64,000 nucleotides of DNA from S012-109 sp964425105 (GCA_964425105.1 CAYRLE010000001.1:1-64000); one strand, 5' to 3'; shown: positions 8,518 to 17,403, numbered from the stretch's first letter. Notes: generated by a model from the letters alone, not told the origin. Numbers and translations: made by a program.

Positions 8518-9738
8518 GTGGGATCCGTCCGCGTCCAGTTTCCAAACGCTGCGGGGCAGCAGCTGGCGGCCTTTCTCGACCAGCCGGCCCACTGCGCGCC
8601 GCGCGCCTTTGCGGTTTTCACGCATTGTTTCACCTGCAACAAGAACTACAAGGGCATTCGCAACATCAGCCGCGTCCTGAGCGAGGCCGGTATCGCCGTG
8701 CTGCGTTTCGACTTCACCGGCCTGGGGGAAAGCGAGGGCGACTTCTCCACTACCACTTTCAGCAGCAACATCGAGGATATCGTGGCCGCCGCCCACTGGC
8801 TGGAAACATACCACCAAGCGCCGCAGCTGCTCATCGGCCATTCCCTGGGCGGCACGGCCATGCTGGCGGCGGCGGGGCGCATCCCCGCCAGCCGCGCCGT
8901 GGTGACCATCGCCTCGCCCAGCGAACCCAGGCATGTGGCCGAGCATTTCGCCGACCGCCACCAGGAGATCCGCAGCCGCGGCGAGGCGCTGATTCGTATC
9001 GGTGGCATCGATTACCGCATCACAAAGGATTTTCTCGACGACGTGCAGCAGTACCATATGGCGGAGACCCTGAAAACGCTGGGCCGGGCGCTGCTGATCC
9101 TGCATTCGCCCCGCGACCGCACCGTGGACGTCGCCCACGCCGCGCGGCTCTTCGCCGCGGCACGCCATCCCAAGAGCTTCGTGTCCCTGGACGAGGCCGA
9201 TCATCTCCTGATACGTGAGGCGGATGCGCGTTATGCAGGGAGCGTCATCGCCGCCTGGGCGGAGCATTATCTGGCAGCAGTGGCCTCTACTGAGTCTCTG
9301 GTGACGGAAAGTACGGATGATGTGGAGGTGCTCATCGGCCGCCAACATTACCGCACCCGCATCAATATCCATGGCCATGAACTGACGGCCGACGAACCCC
9401 ACAGGCTGGGCGGTGGTGACTGTGGTCCCAATCCCTATGAACTGCTGGCGGCCTCCCTGGGCGCCTGCACCGCCATCACCCTGCGCATGTACGCCGACCG
9501 CAAGCAATGGCCGCTGGAGGCCGTCCAGATCGCCCTGCGCCATAGCAAAGTGCACGCCGATGATTGCCGGGACTGCGGCCGGCAGCACCAGGCCCTGGAC
9601 CGCATCGAGCGTGACATCCGTCTCCACGGCGAGCTGACGGAGTCACAGCGTCAGCGCCTGCTGGAGATCGCCGACCGCTGTCCACTGCACCGCTCCCTGC
9701 AGGAGCGCATCCTCATCGCAACCCGCCTCCTGGACTGA
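8518..9738 (+). CDS. Alpha/beta hydrolase-OsmC fusion protein
   Basis: About 406 residues with two enzymes in one chain. Residues 1-~255 are an alpha/beta hydrolase with the nucleophile elbow GHSLGG, an acidic residue in the HSPRDRTVD region and a candidate His in DEADHLL. Residues ~270-405 are an OsmC/Ohr-like domain with a Cys in ASLGACTAITLRMYA and a second Cys in ADRCPLHRSL, the usual peroxide-reducing pair. Proteins of this fused type are known but their substrate is not. The GTG at 8518, 4 bp after the rlmD stop, is chosen because the homologous region begins there. Confidence 0.88.
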   Translation: MGSVRVQFPNAAGQQLAAFLDQPAHCAPRAFAVFTHCFTCNKNYKGIRNISRVLSEAGIAVLRFDFTGLGESEGDFSTTTFSSNIEDIVAAAHWLETYHQAPQLLIGHSLGGTAMLAAAGRIPASRAVVTIASPSEPRHVAEHFADRHQEIRSRGEALIRIGGIDYRITKDFLDDVQQYHMAETLKTLGRALLILHSPRDRTVDVAHAARLFAAARHPKSFVSLDEADHLLIREADARYAGSVIAAWAEHYLAAVASTESLVTESTDDVEVLIGRQHYRTRINIHGHELTADEPHRLGGGDCGPNPYELLAASLGACTAITLRMYADRKQWPLEAVQIALRHSKVHADDCRDCGRQHQALDRIERDIRLHGELTESQRQRLLEIADRCPLHRSLQERILIATRLLD

Positions 9739-9897
9739 ACCATTTCATGCGCGGTCGCCGCCGGGCACTTGCCGGCGCGGCCTTCCCTTGCCTGGCGAAT
9801 GGTAAAGCCCCTGCCGCCAGGGCCGATAGCATTGTCAGGGCGAGTGCTCTGCCCCGGCTGTTGCCGGCCCCCTATGAATCCGGAAGATGCTGTGAAG

Positions 9898-10920
9898 ATG
9901 AGTGAGTTGAGAAGCCTGAGGCATTTGGCTGTGCTGGCGACAGCATTGTTTCTTGGCGCCTGCGGCGGTAGTGGCAAAGAGGGCAGTGGCGCGCCTGCCA
10001 ACAGTGGCGCAGATGCGCCTGCGACACCTCTGGTGGTGAGCATCGGACGCCTGATCTGTGGTGGTCACCTGTCCCTGGCCGTGGTGGAAAAGAAATTTCA
10101 ACATGAACTAGAGGGCTTCAGTCTCAGGACGGTGCAAAACCACAATTGGGACGATGTGGTGGCGGATCTGGAATCGGGCAAGATGGATGGCACTTTCATT
10201 CTCTCGCCACTGGCCATGAAGCTGATCCGCGATGGCCTTGCCGCCCGCATCGTCTTGCTGGCGGATCGCAACGGCAATGGTTTTGTGCTCTCCAACAGTA
10301 TTCCCAGCATCGCTGCCCTGGGCGAACGACAGCGCATCATTGCCGTACCCCATCTTTACTCCCAGCATCATGTGCTGCTGCACCGCGTCCTGCGCCAGCA
10401 TGGTGTGGACGAAAGCAAGGTCAGCGTGGTGGCCATGCCGCCGCGGGACATGATCAACTCACTGCGCAGCGGTGAGATCGACGGCTTCGTGGTGGGCGAG
10501 CCGGAGGGTCATAAATCCATTGAGCTGGGAGTGGGCTGGATGGCGTCCATTTCTCCGCAGATCTGGCGCAATCACATGGATCATGTGCTGCTGGTCAGTG
10601 AGCGCTTCATCGAGGAACATCCACGGCAGCTTCAGAAACTGGTGGCTGCCCTGGTGAAGGGGGGGCGCTTCATCGAGGATCATCCGGAGGAGGCTGCACG
10701 CATGGGCGAGGACTATACCGGCTCCTCCGCCAAGGTGTTTGCACGGGTGTTGAGCGATCCACCGGAGTGGATCGATTACGGCGATATGGTGCCCACGACG
10801 GAGGATGTGCGGCTCATGGCAGAGCAGCTGGTGGAGATGGGATTGTGGCAGGATCTGCCTGCGGATCTGCCACGCTATGTCGATGACCGTTTCGTGAAGC
10901 AGGCAGGCGGGGTATCGTAG
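9898..10920 (+). CDS. NMT1/NrtA-like solute-binding lipoprotein
   Basis: Periplasmic ligand-binding lipoprotein of about 340 residues. The signal ends in a lipobox (FLGAC) followed by a Gly/Ser linker. The body resembles binding proteins of nitrate, sulfonate, taurine or pyrimidine-precursor ABC transporters: ICGGHLSLAVVEKKF, a DLESGKMDGTF segment, and a DGFVVGEPEGHKSIELG segment. No ABC permease or ATPase is nearby. Instead its stop codon touches the GTG start of the Cache-GGDEF-EAL gene, so it likely presents a ligand to that sensor. ATG 9898 is used; GTG 9892 is possible with a better-spaced GGAAG. Confidence 0.82.
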   Translation: MSELRSLRHLAVLATALFLGACGGSGKEGSGAPANSGADAPATPLVVSIGRLICGGHLSLAVVEKKFQHELEGFSLRTVQNHNWDDVVADLESGKMDGTFILSPLAMKLIRDGLAARIVLLADRNGNGFVLSNSIPSIAALGERQRIIAVPHLYSQHHVLLHRVLRQHGVDESKVSVVAMPPRDMINSLRSGEIDGFVVGEPEGHKSIELGVGWMASISPQIWRNHMDHVLLVSERFIEEHPRQLQKLVAALVKGGRFIEDHPEEAARMGEDYTGSSAKVFARVLSDPPEWIDYGDMVPTTEDVRLMAEQLVEMGLWQDLPADLPRYVDDRFVKQAGGVS

Positions 10921-13743
10921 GTGTCCATATCCAGGGGTATTTCTCTCAAATCCGCGTGGTACGGTCTGATCATCCTGCTGACACTGCTGCCGGTAGCCGT
11001 GCTGCTGCCCTGGATTGGTCCCAAGGCCTTTGATCTGCTGCAAGAGAAGGCCCTGCTGGCGGAGTCCCAATTCAACGAAAATATCCGTGACCATGTGGAG
11101 GCGGAGATCTCGCGCATGGTGACCATGCTCACCAACAAGACCGATCCTATTGCCTATACCCTGAGCGAGGAAGATTACGACGCCAGCCTGTTGCAGGCAT
11201 TGCTCGGCAAAGTCTTGCAGCGCGAACATTCGGTCTTTGCCCTCATGCTGCTGGATAGCCGTGGGCATGTCATCAGCGGCATGGAGCGCCATGATGATGT
11301 GATAAGCAGTGTCTCGGCCGAGCATCCCCGCTCTCTTGCCGAAGACCGCATCGATAGCCGTTCCGCGGCCCTGGTCATACCCCTGCATGGCCGCACCTAT
11401 ATCGGCTCCACCAATAACCGTCATGGCAGCGCCAGTTTCCATGTCGCCGTGCCGGTGGGGGGGGAGCGGCCCAGCGCCGTGTTGCTGGCGGATATCGATG
11501 CCAAACTGTTCTGGCACGAGGTGGAGGACAAGCTCTCGCGACGCGGCGTGATTACCTACCTGGTGGATCGGCGTGGCAGCCTCCTCAATGTGCCGCCGGG
11601 CGTGGTACAGCACAAGGGTGATCTGCTCACCCATCTGCCCATCGTGCGCGCCCTGCTGGCGGACCAGGAATGGGTCAAGGAAAGGGACTACACCGGTCTC
11701 AATGGAGAGCAGGTCTTTGGCGTCGTCTCCCCCATCGAAATGCTGAACTGGGGCGTGATCAGCGAGGTGCCTACACGCACCATCACCTATCCCATCGCCA
11801 CCATGCTGTCCGTGATCGCATTCATCGTCGTCGCGCTCATGGCGCTGGTGGGCATTGCCGGCCTGTGGCTGGTGAACAAGATGCTGCGACGCATGCTGAA
11901 CCTGTCGCAGGCCTTTCAGGCCATCGCCAATGGCGACTACAACCAGCACCTGTCTTCCTCGCCCTTTGCCGAAGTGGCCGACCTGATCGCCGCCGTGAAC
12001 CGCATGAGCCAGGATCTGCAGCACCGTGAAGATGCCCTGCGTCAGAGCGAACAACGCCTGCAGGCCATTCTCGACAATTCCACCGCAGTGATCTGCATGA
12101 AGGATGTGGAGGGCCGTTATCTGCTGGTCAATCGTTATTTCGAGGAGTTGTTCTCTGTGTCCAAGGATGAGGCCGAAGGGCGCAGCGACCGGGATTTGTT
12201 CCCCCCCCTGATGGCGCAGGCCATACGTGACAACGATCTCCAGGTGATCCGTTCACGTAGCCCCATGGAATTCGAGGAGCAGGTTCAGCTGGGTGATGAA
12301 TCACGCACCTATATCTCGGTGAAATTCCCGCTCACTGAGCGCAATGGTGAGGTCTATGCCGTATGCAGCATCTCCACCGACATCACCCAGCGCATGCGCG
12401 ACGAAGCACGCCTCGAATATCTGGCCTATCACGATGTCCTCACCGGTCTCGCCAACCGCGCCCTGTTTCTGGACCGCCTGGAGCATGCCCTCAACCGCCG
12501 TCATCCCGCCGACCGTATGCTGGCGGTGATCTTCATGGATCTGGACCGCTTCAAGTACATCAATGACACACTGGGGCACGAGATCGGCGATCATCTGCTC
12601 CAGGACCTGGCCCGGCGCCTTGGTGAGTGCCTGCGCAAGAGCGACACCATTGCCCGTTTCGGGGGTGATGAATTCGCCATCCTGTTGGAAGACCTGGAAT
12701 CCAGCGAGGCCATCTCTGTGGTGGCTGAACAATTGCTGGAGATCTTTACCCGGCCCTTCCACCTCCAGGGGCACGAATTCTATATGACCACCAGTATCGG
12801 TATCAGCATTTTTCCCGATGACTGTGATGATGCCGGCTGCCTGCTGAAGAACGCCGATACCGCCATGTACCGCGCCAAGGAGATGGGGCGCAACATCTAT
12901 CAGTACTATTCCGTGGAGATGGGCAACCAGACACTGGAACGCCTGCGCCTGGAGACCGATCTGCGCCATGCCACGGAACAGGACCAGTTTTACATGGTCT
13001 ATCAGCCCCAGATCGATCTGGGCAGCGGGCGCGTCATCGGCGTCGAGGCATTGATCCGCTGGCGTCATCCTGAACTGGGATTGATGAGCCCCCTGAAGTT
13101 CATTCATATTCTGGAAGAGATGGGCATGATCGTGGCAGTGGGTGACTGGGTGCTGGAACAGGCCTGCACACAGGCAGGCATCTGGCAGCGCAACGGTAAT
13201 CCCGGACTGCGCATGGCGGTTAACCTGTCAGGGCGCCAGTTCCACGATCCGCTGCTCCACGAGCGGATCCGCCATATCCTGGCGGAGATCGGTGTGGCGG
13301 CCTCGACCCTGGAGTTGGAAATCACGGAAGGCGTGCTCATGCAGCAAGACCAGGTCACCATGGCCAATCTCAAAGCCCTGCAGCGCATGGGTGTGCGCCT
13401 GTCCATCGACGACTTCGGCACCGGCTACTCTTCCCTGAGTTACCTGAAGCGCTTTCCCATCAGTACCCTCAAGATCGACCGTTCGTTCATCCGCGACCTG
13501 GCCGACGACCCGGAAGACGCGGCCATCGTCAGGGCCATTATCGCCATGGCCCAGAGCCTGAAACTGGAGATCATTGCCGAAGGGGTGGAAACAGAGCAGC
13601 AGCTGGCCTTTCTGAACGCCCAGGGCTGCGACGCAGTACAGGGGTATCTGTTCAGCGCCCCCCTGGCAACGGACGAAGTGGGCAAATACCTGGAATCAGG
13701 TGCCGGTGCTGCGTGTGATGTTATCAGCCAGACTGCCGTCTGA
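10921..13743 (+). CDS. Membrane Cache-HAMP-PAS-GGDEF-EAL cyclic-di-GMP enzyme
   Basis: About 940 residues that make and/or break c-di-GMP. A membrane segment at ~14-34, a periplasmic Cache-like region to ~285, a second membrane helix at ~288-318, then HAMP, PAS (~375-490), GGDEF and EAL domains. The synthase signature is intact (RFGGDEF near residue 578), and the EAL domain has EALIRW near 708, NLSG, EITEG, DDFGTGYSSL and EGVET, so both activities could be live. Translation starts at GTG 10921, directly after the stop of the solute-binding protein, implying coupling. Its signal is probably the ligand of that protein. Confidence 0.92.
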   Translation: MSISRGISLKSAWYGLIILLTLLPVAVLLPWIGPKAFDLLQEKALLAESQFNENIRDHVEAEISRMVTMLTNKTDPIAYTLSEEDYDASLLQALLGKVLQREHSVFALMLLDSRGHVISGMERHDDVISSVSAEHPRSLAEDRIDSRSAALVIPLHGRTYIGSTNNRHGSASFHVAVPVGGERPSAVLLADIDAKLFWHEVEDKLSRRGVITYLVDRRGSLLNVPPGVVQHKGDLLTHLPIVRALLADQEWVKERDYTGLNGEQVFGVVSPIEMLNWGVISEVPTRTITYPIATMLSVIAFIVVALMALVGIAGLWLVNKMLRRMLNLSQAFQAIANGDYNQHLSSSPFAEVADLIAAVNRMSQDLQHREDALRQSEQRLQAILDNSTAVICMKDVEGRYLLVNRYFEELFSVSKDEAEGRSDRDLFPPLMAQAIRDNDLQVIRSRSPMEFEEQVQLGDESRTYISVKFPLTERNGEVYAVCSISTDITQRMRDEARLEYLAYHDVLTGLANRALFLDRLEHALNRRHPADRMLAVIFMDLDRFKYINDTLGHEIGDHLLQDLARRLGECLRKSDTIARFGGDEFAILLEDLESSEAISVVAEQLLEIFTRPFHLQGHEFYMTTSIGISIFPDDCDDAGCLLKNADTAMYRAKEMGRNIYQYYSVEMGNQTLERLRLETDLRHATEQDQFYMVYQPQIDLGSGRVIGVEALIRWRHPELGLMSPLKFIHILEEMGMIVAVGDWVLEQACTQAGIWQRNGNPGLRMAVNLSGRQFHDPLLHERIRHILAEIGVAASTLELEITEGVLMQQDQVTMANLKALQRMGVRLSIDDFGTGYSSLSYLKRFPISTLKIDRSFIRDLADDPEDAAIVRAIIAMAQSLKLEIIAEGVETEQQLAFLNAQGCDAVQGYLFSAPLATDEVGKYLESGAGAACDVISQTAV

Positions 13744-13975
13744 GGCCGGTAACTGGCGCTCGCCTAGAGCGGTCGTCAGAAGCCTTCCCTTTTGGCAAAG
13801 AGGTGGCTCAAAAGGCAGGCGGTTGTCATCATGCGGCTAAAAATTCACTAAGGATGTTGAGCAAGAATCCCCTTGAGGCTGGCGCATTGTTTGCATCATT
13901 ACCGGACAGAGGAGGTGGTGGCTCAATTTTGCCAACGCCATGACCGCTGCCTATAAGCATGGGAGATGCCTCGCT

Positions 13976-14860
13976 GTGAAAATCAGGATCTTACTCCTGC
14001 TCAGCTGTCTTAGCATGACCCTGGCGCCACTTGTGGCGGCAGAGAAGCAGGAGAGTTTTGGCCGGGAAATCGGCCCGCTGCTCGAGGCGGCGGAGGAGGG
14101 GTCGGCGGACGCCGCCTATTTGCTTGCCAGTTTCTATTTTCATAAAGGCGATGCAAGCGAGGACTACCGTCAGGCCGTGCACTGGTGTGAGCGGGCTGCC
14201 CAGACGGGCCATGCCAGGGCACAGTACCTGCTGGCCTTTCTCTACGAGGCGGGGCTGGGGGTCAGTCAGGATCGCGATCGGGCGCTGTATTGGTACCGGC
14301 AGGCCGCCGAGCAGGGCGACGCCGGCGCCCAGTATCTGCTGGGTCGCCATTTCAGCGCTGCGGAAGAGAGTGCCCGACACCATGAGATGGCCGCCTACTG
14401 GCTGGGACAGGCGGCGGCGCAAGGCGTGGCGGCGGCGCAGTACGAACTCGCCTGGCTCTATCAGCATGGCCGGGGCGTGGTGCGTGACGAAGAGACAGCA
14501 GCCGGCTGGCTGGCCGAGGCCGCTGCCCAGGGGTTGCTCCCGGCCCAGCTGGAACTGGGCGTACGCTGCCTGGAGGGGCGGGGTGTGCCGCAGGACGATT
14601 ACCAGGCCATGGAATGGTTCTTCAAGGCCGCAGCCCAGGGCAGCAGAGAGGCCCAGTACAATCTCGGCATGATGTATGCCTATGGCATCGGTGTATTGCG
14701 CAACGAACGACGCGCAGCCCGCTGGCTGCGCAAGGCGGCACGCGCCGGGCATCCCCAGGCGCGCCACCAACTCGAGGTGCTGTGGCGCAGTATGGCAATG
14801 CACAAGCAGAACAGGCCACTGCCCGATATGCGCCATATCCGACGCAATCTCAACGGCTGA
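13976..14860 (+). CDS. Secreted Sel1-repeat (SLR) protein
   Basis: About 294 residues. A signal peptide (KIRILLLLSCLSMTLAPLVAA) is followed by about six Sel1-like repeats of ~36 residues, seen as repeated A-x-YLLA-x-LYExG-x-GV-x-D-x-x-A-x-x-WY-x-x-AAEQG patterns, e.g. LAFLYEAGLGVSQDR and LAWLYQHGRGVVRDE. Such solenoids mediate protein-protein contact in the periplasm. GTG 13976 with GGGAG at about 13961-13965 is preferred, because it places the signal peptide at the N-terminus; ATG 13940 would add 12 residues. It sits between two c-di-GMP genes, but no functional link can be shown. Confidence 0.85.
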   Translation: MKIRILLLLSCLSMTLAPLVAAEKQESFGREIGPLLEAAEEGSADAAYLLASFYFHKGDASEDYRQAVHWCERAAQTGHARAQYLLAFLYEAGLGVSQDRDRALYWYRQAAEQGDAGAQYLLGRHFSAAEESARHHEMAAYWLGQAAAQGVAAAQYELAWLYQHGRGVVRDEETAAGWLAEAAAQGLLPAQLELGVRCLEGRGVPQDDYQAMEWFFKAAAQGSREAQYNLGMMYAYGIGVLRNERRAARWLRKAARAGHPQARHQLEVLWRSMAMHKQNRPLPDMRHIRRNLNG

Positions 14861-14926
14861 GCTGTTGGCTTGGCAGCGACGGGAAGGCTGCTAAGGAAGG
14901 GTGTTTCTGACCATTGGAGGCTTCTA

Positions 14927-15808
14927 ATGTCTGAACAGGAACAGGCGGGGGGCAGCGCACACAGTCCTGTCCCGGTGCTCATCCTCGGGGCAGGACGCGG
15001 CGGCAGCGCCATGCTCGAGTTGCTGAGCGGCGAGCAGGCGGTGCGGGTAGTGGGCATTCTGGACTCGGTTGCAGATGCGCCCGGCATGATCATGGCCAGG
15101 GAGCAGGGGATTCCGGTTTTTTGTGATCTCCATGAAGCGGTGGAGCAGAGTGCGCCTGCCATGGTGTTCAATCTCACCCATGATGAGTCCCTGGGCGCCA
15201 GGGCCGCCTCCCTGCTGGGGCGGGAGGCCGTCATCGGGGGGCTGCAGGCGCACCTCTTCTGGAACATGGTCACTGGTCTCAAGCAGGCCCGCGACTGTTT
15301 GCGCCACGAAGCCACTCATGATGCGCTGACCGGCATACTCAATCGGCGTGGCATCATCGAACGCGCTGCAAGCGACCTGAAAGAGGCGCAGCGCTATGGC
15401 TTCTCCTTTACCGTGGCGATACTCGATATCGATCACTTCAAGCGTATCAATGATCAATTCGGGCATGATTGCGGGGATGCCGTCCTGCAACAAATGGCAA
15501 AGACATTGCAACGTGGTATGCGTCTCCACGATTCTTTGGGGCGCTGGGGCGGAGAAGAGTTTCTGGTGCTGCTGCCCCATACCGGTGGAAAAGATGCGGT
15601 GGCGGCAGCGCGCCACTGGTTGGCCAGCCTGCAGGCTGCGGCAATAGAATGCAGGGGGCAGAGGATCCCCCTCGCTTTTTCGGCTGGTGTGGCCTCCCTG
15701 TGCGAAGTGGAGGAAGCATCGCTGGATGCGCTGCAGGCGCTGGCGGACCAGCGCCTCTATCAGGCCAAGGAGGCAGGGCGCGCCCGGGTGGTCGGCCCGC
15801 AGGATTGA
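14927..15808 (+). CDS. Diguanylate cyclase with an N-terminal Rossmann (NAD(P)-binding-like) domain
   Basis: About 293 residues, no membrane segment. Residues ~12-115 form a nucleotide-binding-like fold starting VPVLILGAGRGGSAMLELL, with VVGILDSVADAPG and GIPVFCDLHEAVE, like the N-terminal domain of PglD-type or CoA/NAD-binding proteins. Residues ~130-290 form a GGDEF domain (DALTGILNRRG, DIDHFKRIND, active-site GGEEF near 208). A GGAGG ribosome site at 14915-14919 fixes the ATG at 14927. The fusion suggests a cyclase that senses a dinucleotide or related cytoplasmic metabolite. That is inference. Confidence 0.87.
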   Translation: MSEQEQAGGSAHSPVPVLILGAGRGGSAMLELLSGEQAVRVVGILDSVADAPGMIMAREQGIPVFCDLHEAVEQSAPAMVFNLTHDESLGARAASLLGREAVIGGLQAHLFWNMVTGLKQARDCLRHEATHDALTGILNRRGIIERAASDLKEAQRYGFSFTVAILDIDHFKRINDQFGHDCGDAVLQQMAKTLQRGMRLHDSLGRWGGEEFLVLLPHTGGKDAVAAARHWLASLQAAAIECRGQRIPLAFSAGVASLCEVEEASLDALQALADQRLYQAKEAGRARVVGPQD

Positions 15809-16072
15809 CCGTCCACCTGGAACTTTCGTCTGCTTTTGCCGCCACATGGGGTGGCCGGTCGGCCGCTGCCCATTATGTCTCTGTATCACAAGCCCATGGA
15901 ACTTTCCTTCCGGCTTGCAGTCACATTCGATAGCCAGTATTCGCTACTGGTTTGCTCTGTCAAGGCGGGTGAGGATGACAAGGACCTAAACGGACTTAGG
16001 CGCCTTGGCGGGGTATTCACCCTTCCTGTTTCGCCGCATCCTTCCCCTTTAAGAGTGCCTTAAGAAATATCT
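15809..16072. other. Intergenic stretch with no recognised gene
   Basis: Between the Rossmann-GGDEF gene and the csrA leader. The only pattern noted is an imperfect direct repeat beginning TGGAACTTTC (near 15818 and 15898). No coding frame with a ribosome site was found. It may contain the promoter of the csrA-like gene. Confidence 0.4.
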
Positions 16073-16116
16073 GAGAAAATACAAGGCAGTCTCGAAGTAT
16101 CGAGTTGTCTTTTCTC
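16073..16116 (+). promoter_or_regulatory. Long stem-loop in the leader of the csrA-like gene
   Basis: GAGAAAATACAA (16073-16084) pairs with TTGTCTTTTCTC (16105-16116) at 11 of 12 positions. Inside, CTCGA-AGTA-TCGAG (16091-16104) is a perfect hairpin, with GGCAGT (16085-16090) as a one-sided bulge. It ends 23 nt before the ATG and just ahead of the AAAGGGGTGG ribosome site, so it should form in the mRNA leader. The near-uniform A/T outer stem could melt with temperature. A role is not proven. Confidence 0.55.
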
Positions 16117-16128
16117 ATTGAAAGGGGT

Positions 16129-16138
16129 GGAACACGGA
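16129..16138 (+). promoter_or_regulatory. Two GGA motifs between the ribosome site and the start of the csrA-like gene
   Basis: GGA occurs at 16129-16131 and 16136-16138, the second directly before the ATG. CsrA-family proteins bind GGA near ribosome sites, and CsrA represses its own translation in E. coli, so autoregulation is plausible here. Confidence 0.4.
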
Positions 16139-16139
16139 T

Positions 16140-16403
16140 ATGTTGGTTTTGACGCGGCGCACAGGTGAATCCATACACATTTACCCTTCCGACAAGATCC
16201 GGCCCGATATGACGGTGGCCGAGTTATTCCGGGACGGCCCCTTTGAGATCCATATCCGTAAGATCAACCCCGGCCAGGTGCGCATCAGTATCAAGGCCCC
16301 TCATGAGTTGACCATTCTGCGCAATGAGTTGGAGAGAAATCCTGCCAGCGAACAGGGCGTGAAGGTCGAAGAAGAAGACAGCCGGGCCAGCGCCACTCCC
16401 TGA
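16140..16403 (+). CDS. CsrA-like carbon storage regulator with an internal insertion
   Basis: About 87 residues; typical CsrA is ~61. It begins MLVLTRRTGESIHI and carries QVRISIKAPHELTILRNEL, matching the two conserved blocks of CsrA including the RNA-binding VRI..AP region. Between them are ~13 extra residues (DKIRPDMTVAELFRDG) and there is a charged tail. CsrA homologues bind GGA-containing mRNA leaders and control carbon metabolism, motility and biofilm. The insertion lies in the loop joining the first two beta strands, so dimer or RNA contacts may differ. The AAAGGGGTGG ribosome site supports ATG 16140. Confidence 0.8.
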   Translation: MLVLTRRTGESIHIYPSDKIRPDMTVAELFRDGPFEIHIRKINPGQVRISIKAPHELTILRNELERNPASEQGVKVEEEDSRASATP

Positions 16404-16830
16404 GCAGATCGTTCCAATCGGGCATAGCGCCCGCAGTCACGTCTCCTGTCCCTGCCGGTTCTGTGCCGGGCACTTTCTCTGTTTTGCCTCCTCAACGGAT
16501 CTGCGTCATGCCGGCGCTGGCCGGAATTCCGTAACACATTGAATCACTGGCCGGATTCCGGTCTGCGTCAGGCTATGCTGGGCATGATGTATTGATCGAA
16601 GAATCCTTGTTCAGAGGATCCTTGTATGGTTTAGCGCTTATCTTTGTAATACGATGATTGCCTGTGCGCTAAAGCGCCTTGCACTCTGCCGGCTAAAGTG
16701 GAGCATGGCGCCATGACGGCGGTGAGCGGATGTTTCGCCATGGCTGCTTGCAGAGGGCAGGATATTCAGCCGGGATTCATCGCCCGGGACTATCATCAGG
16801 CGGACGGCATGTGCCGTGAGGGAGATGACA
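16404..16830. other. Gene-free region with nested direct and inverted repeats
   Basis: No convincing reading frame. Visible structure: TCTGCGTCA at 16500-16508 and 16562-16570 flanks two near-identical CTGGCCGGA(A)TTCCG copies (16517-16531, 16547-16560). TTTAGCGC (16630-16637) is inverted as GCGCTAAA (16666-16673). The promoter of the lipoprotein operon probably lies here. Confidence 0.4.
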
Positions 16831-17403
16831 ATGCAGAGGGGATGGCGGAATTCCATGGCAGTGCTGGGGCTGGGGGGGCTGCTCCTGCTGGGGGCTTGTG
16901 CCGGCAAGACCCGGGTCGAGAGCGACCTCCATGTCAAGGGGGCGCCGGACTGGGTAAACGAAGGCACCAGTGTCCTCAAGGATCGCAAGGGGCGCCTGTT
17001 TCACGGCGTGGGCTCGGCGCCTCCCATGGGGGACCGTTCCCTGCAGCTGGAGACGGCAGACAACCGGGCGCGGGCCGAACTGGCGCGCGCCCTGGCGTCC
17101 TATCTGGAAGTGGTTTCCAGCGACTATGCCGCGGCCAGCGGCAGCGGCGAGGAGGCCGGCCTGGCGCGCAGCGTCTCGCGCCAGATCGATACCCTCACCC
17201 GCATCAACCTCACCGGCAGCCGCATCATCGGGCGCTGGCGCGATAAAACGAGCGATGTGATCTATTCCCTGGCAGAGCTGGACATGAAACAGGTGAAGGA
17301 GACCCTGCGCCGTATCGAGGACATGGATCCCGGCTTCCGCGCCTATATCGAGCGCCAGGGCGGCAATATTTTCGACAGCATGGCCGAAGGAGGCAGACCA
17401 TGA
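16831..17403 (+). CDS. LPP20-family outer-membrane lipoprotein
   Basis: About 190 residues. The lipoprotein signal ends GLLLLGAC; the mature part has an LPP20 domain (PDWVNEG, FHGVGSAPPMGDRSLQLETADNRARAELARALASYLEVV). LPP20 proteins are lipid-anchored envelope proteins; some serve the flagellar outer-membrane ring, but no flagellar genes are here. ATG 16831 follows GGGAG (16820-16824). Its end overlaps the next gene by 4 bp (ATGA), so it begins a co-translated series. Confidence 0.85.
   Translation: MQRGWRNSMAVLGLGGLLLLGACAGKTRVESDLHVKGAPDWVNEGTSVLKDRKGRLFHGVGSAPPMGDRSLQLETADNRARAELARALASYLEVVSSDYAAASGSGEEAGLARSVSRQIDTLTRINLTGSRIIGRWRDKTSDVIYSLAELDMKQVKETLRRIEDMDPGFRAYIERQGGNIFDSMAEGGRP

Noticed and set aside
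7077..9627. Long minus-strand frames opposite rlmD and the hydrolase-OsmC gene
   Set aside because: Antisense shadows; the plus-strand genes carry clear motifs and the minus frames none.
10459..12054. 531-residue minus-strand frame opposite the GGDEF-EAL gene
   Set aside because: His/Gln-rich shadow with no family features.
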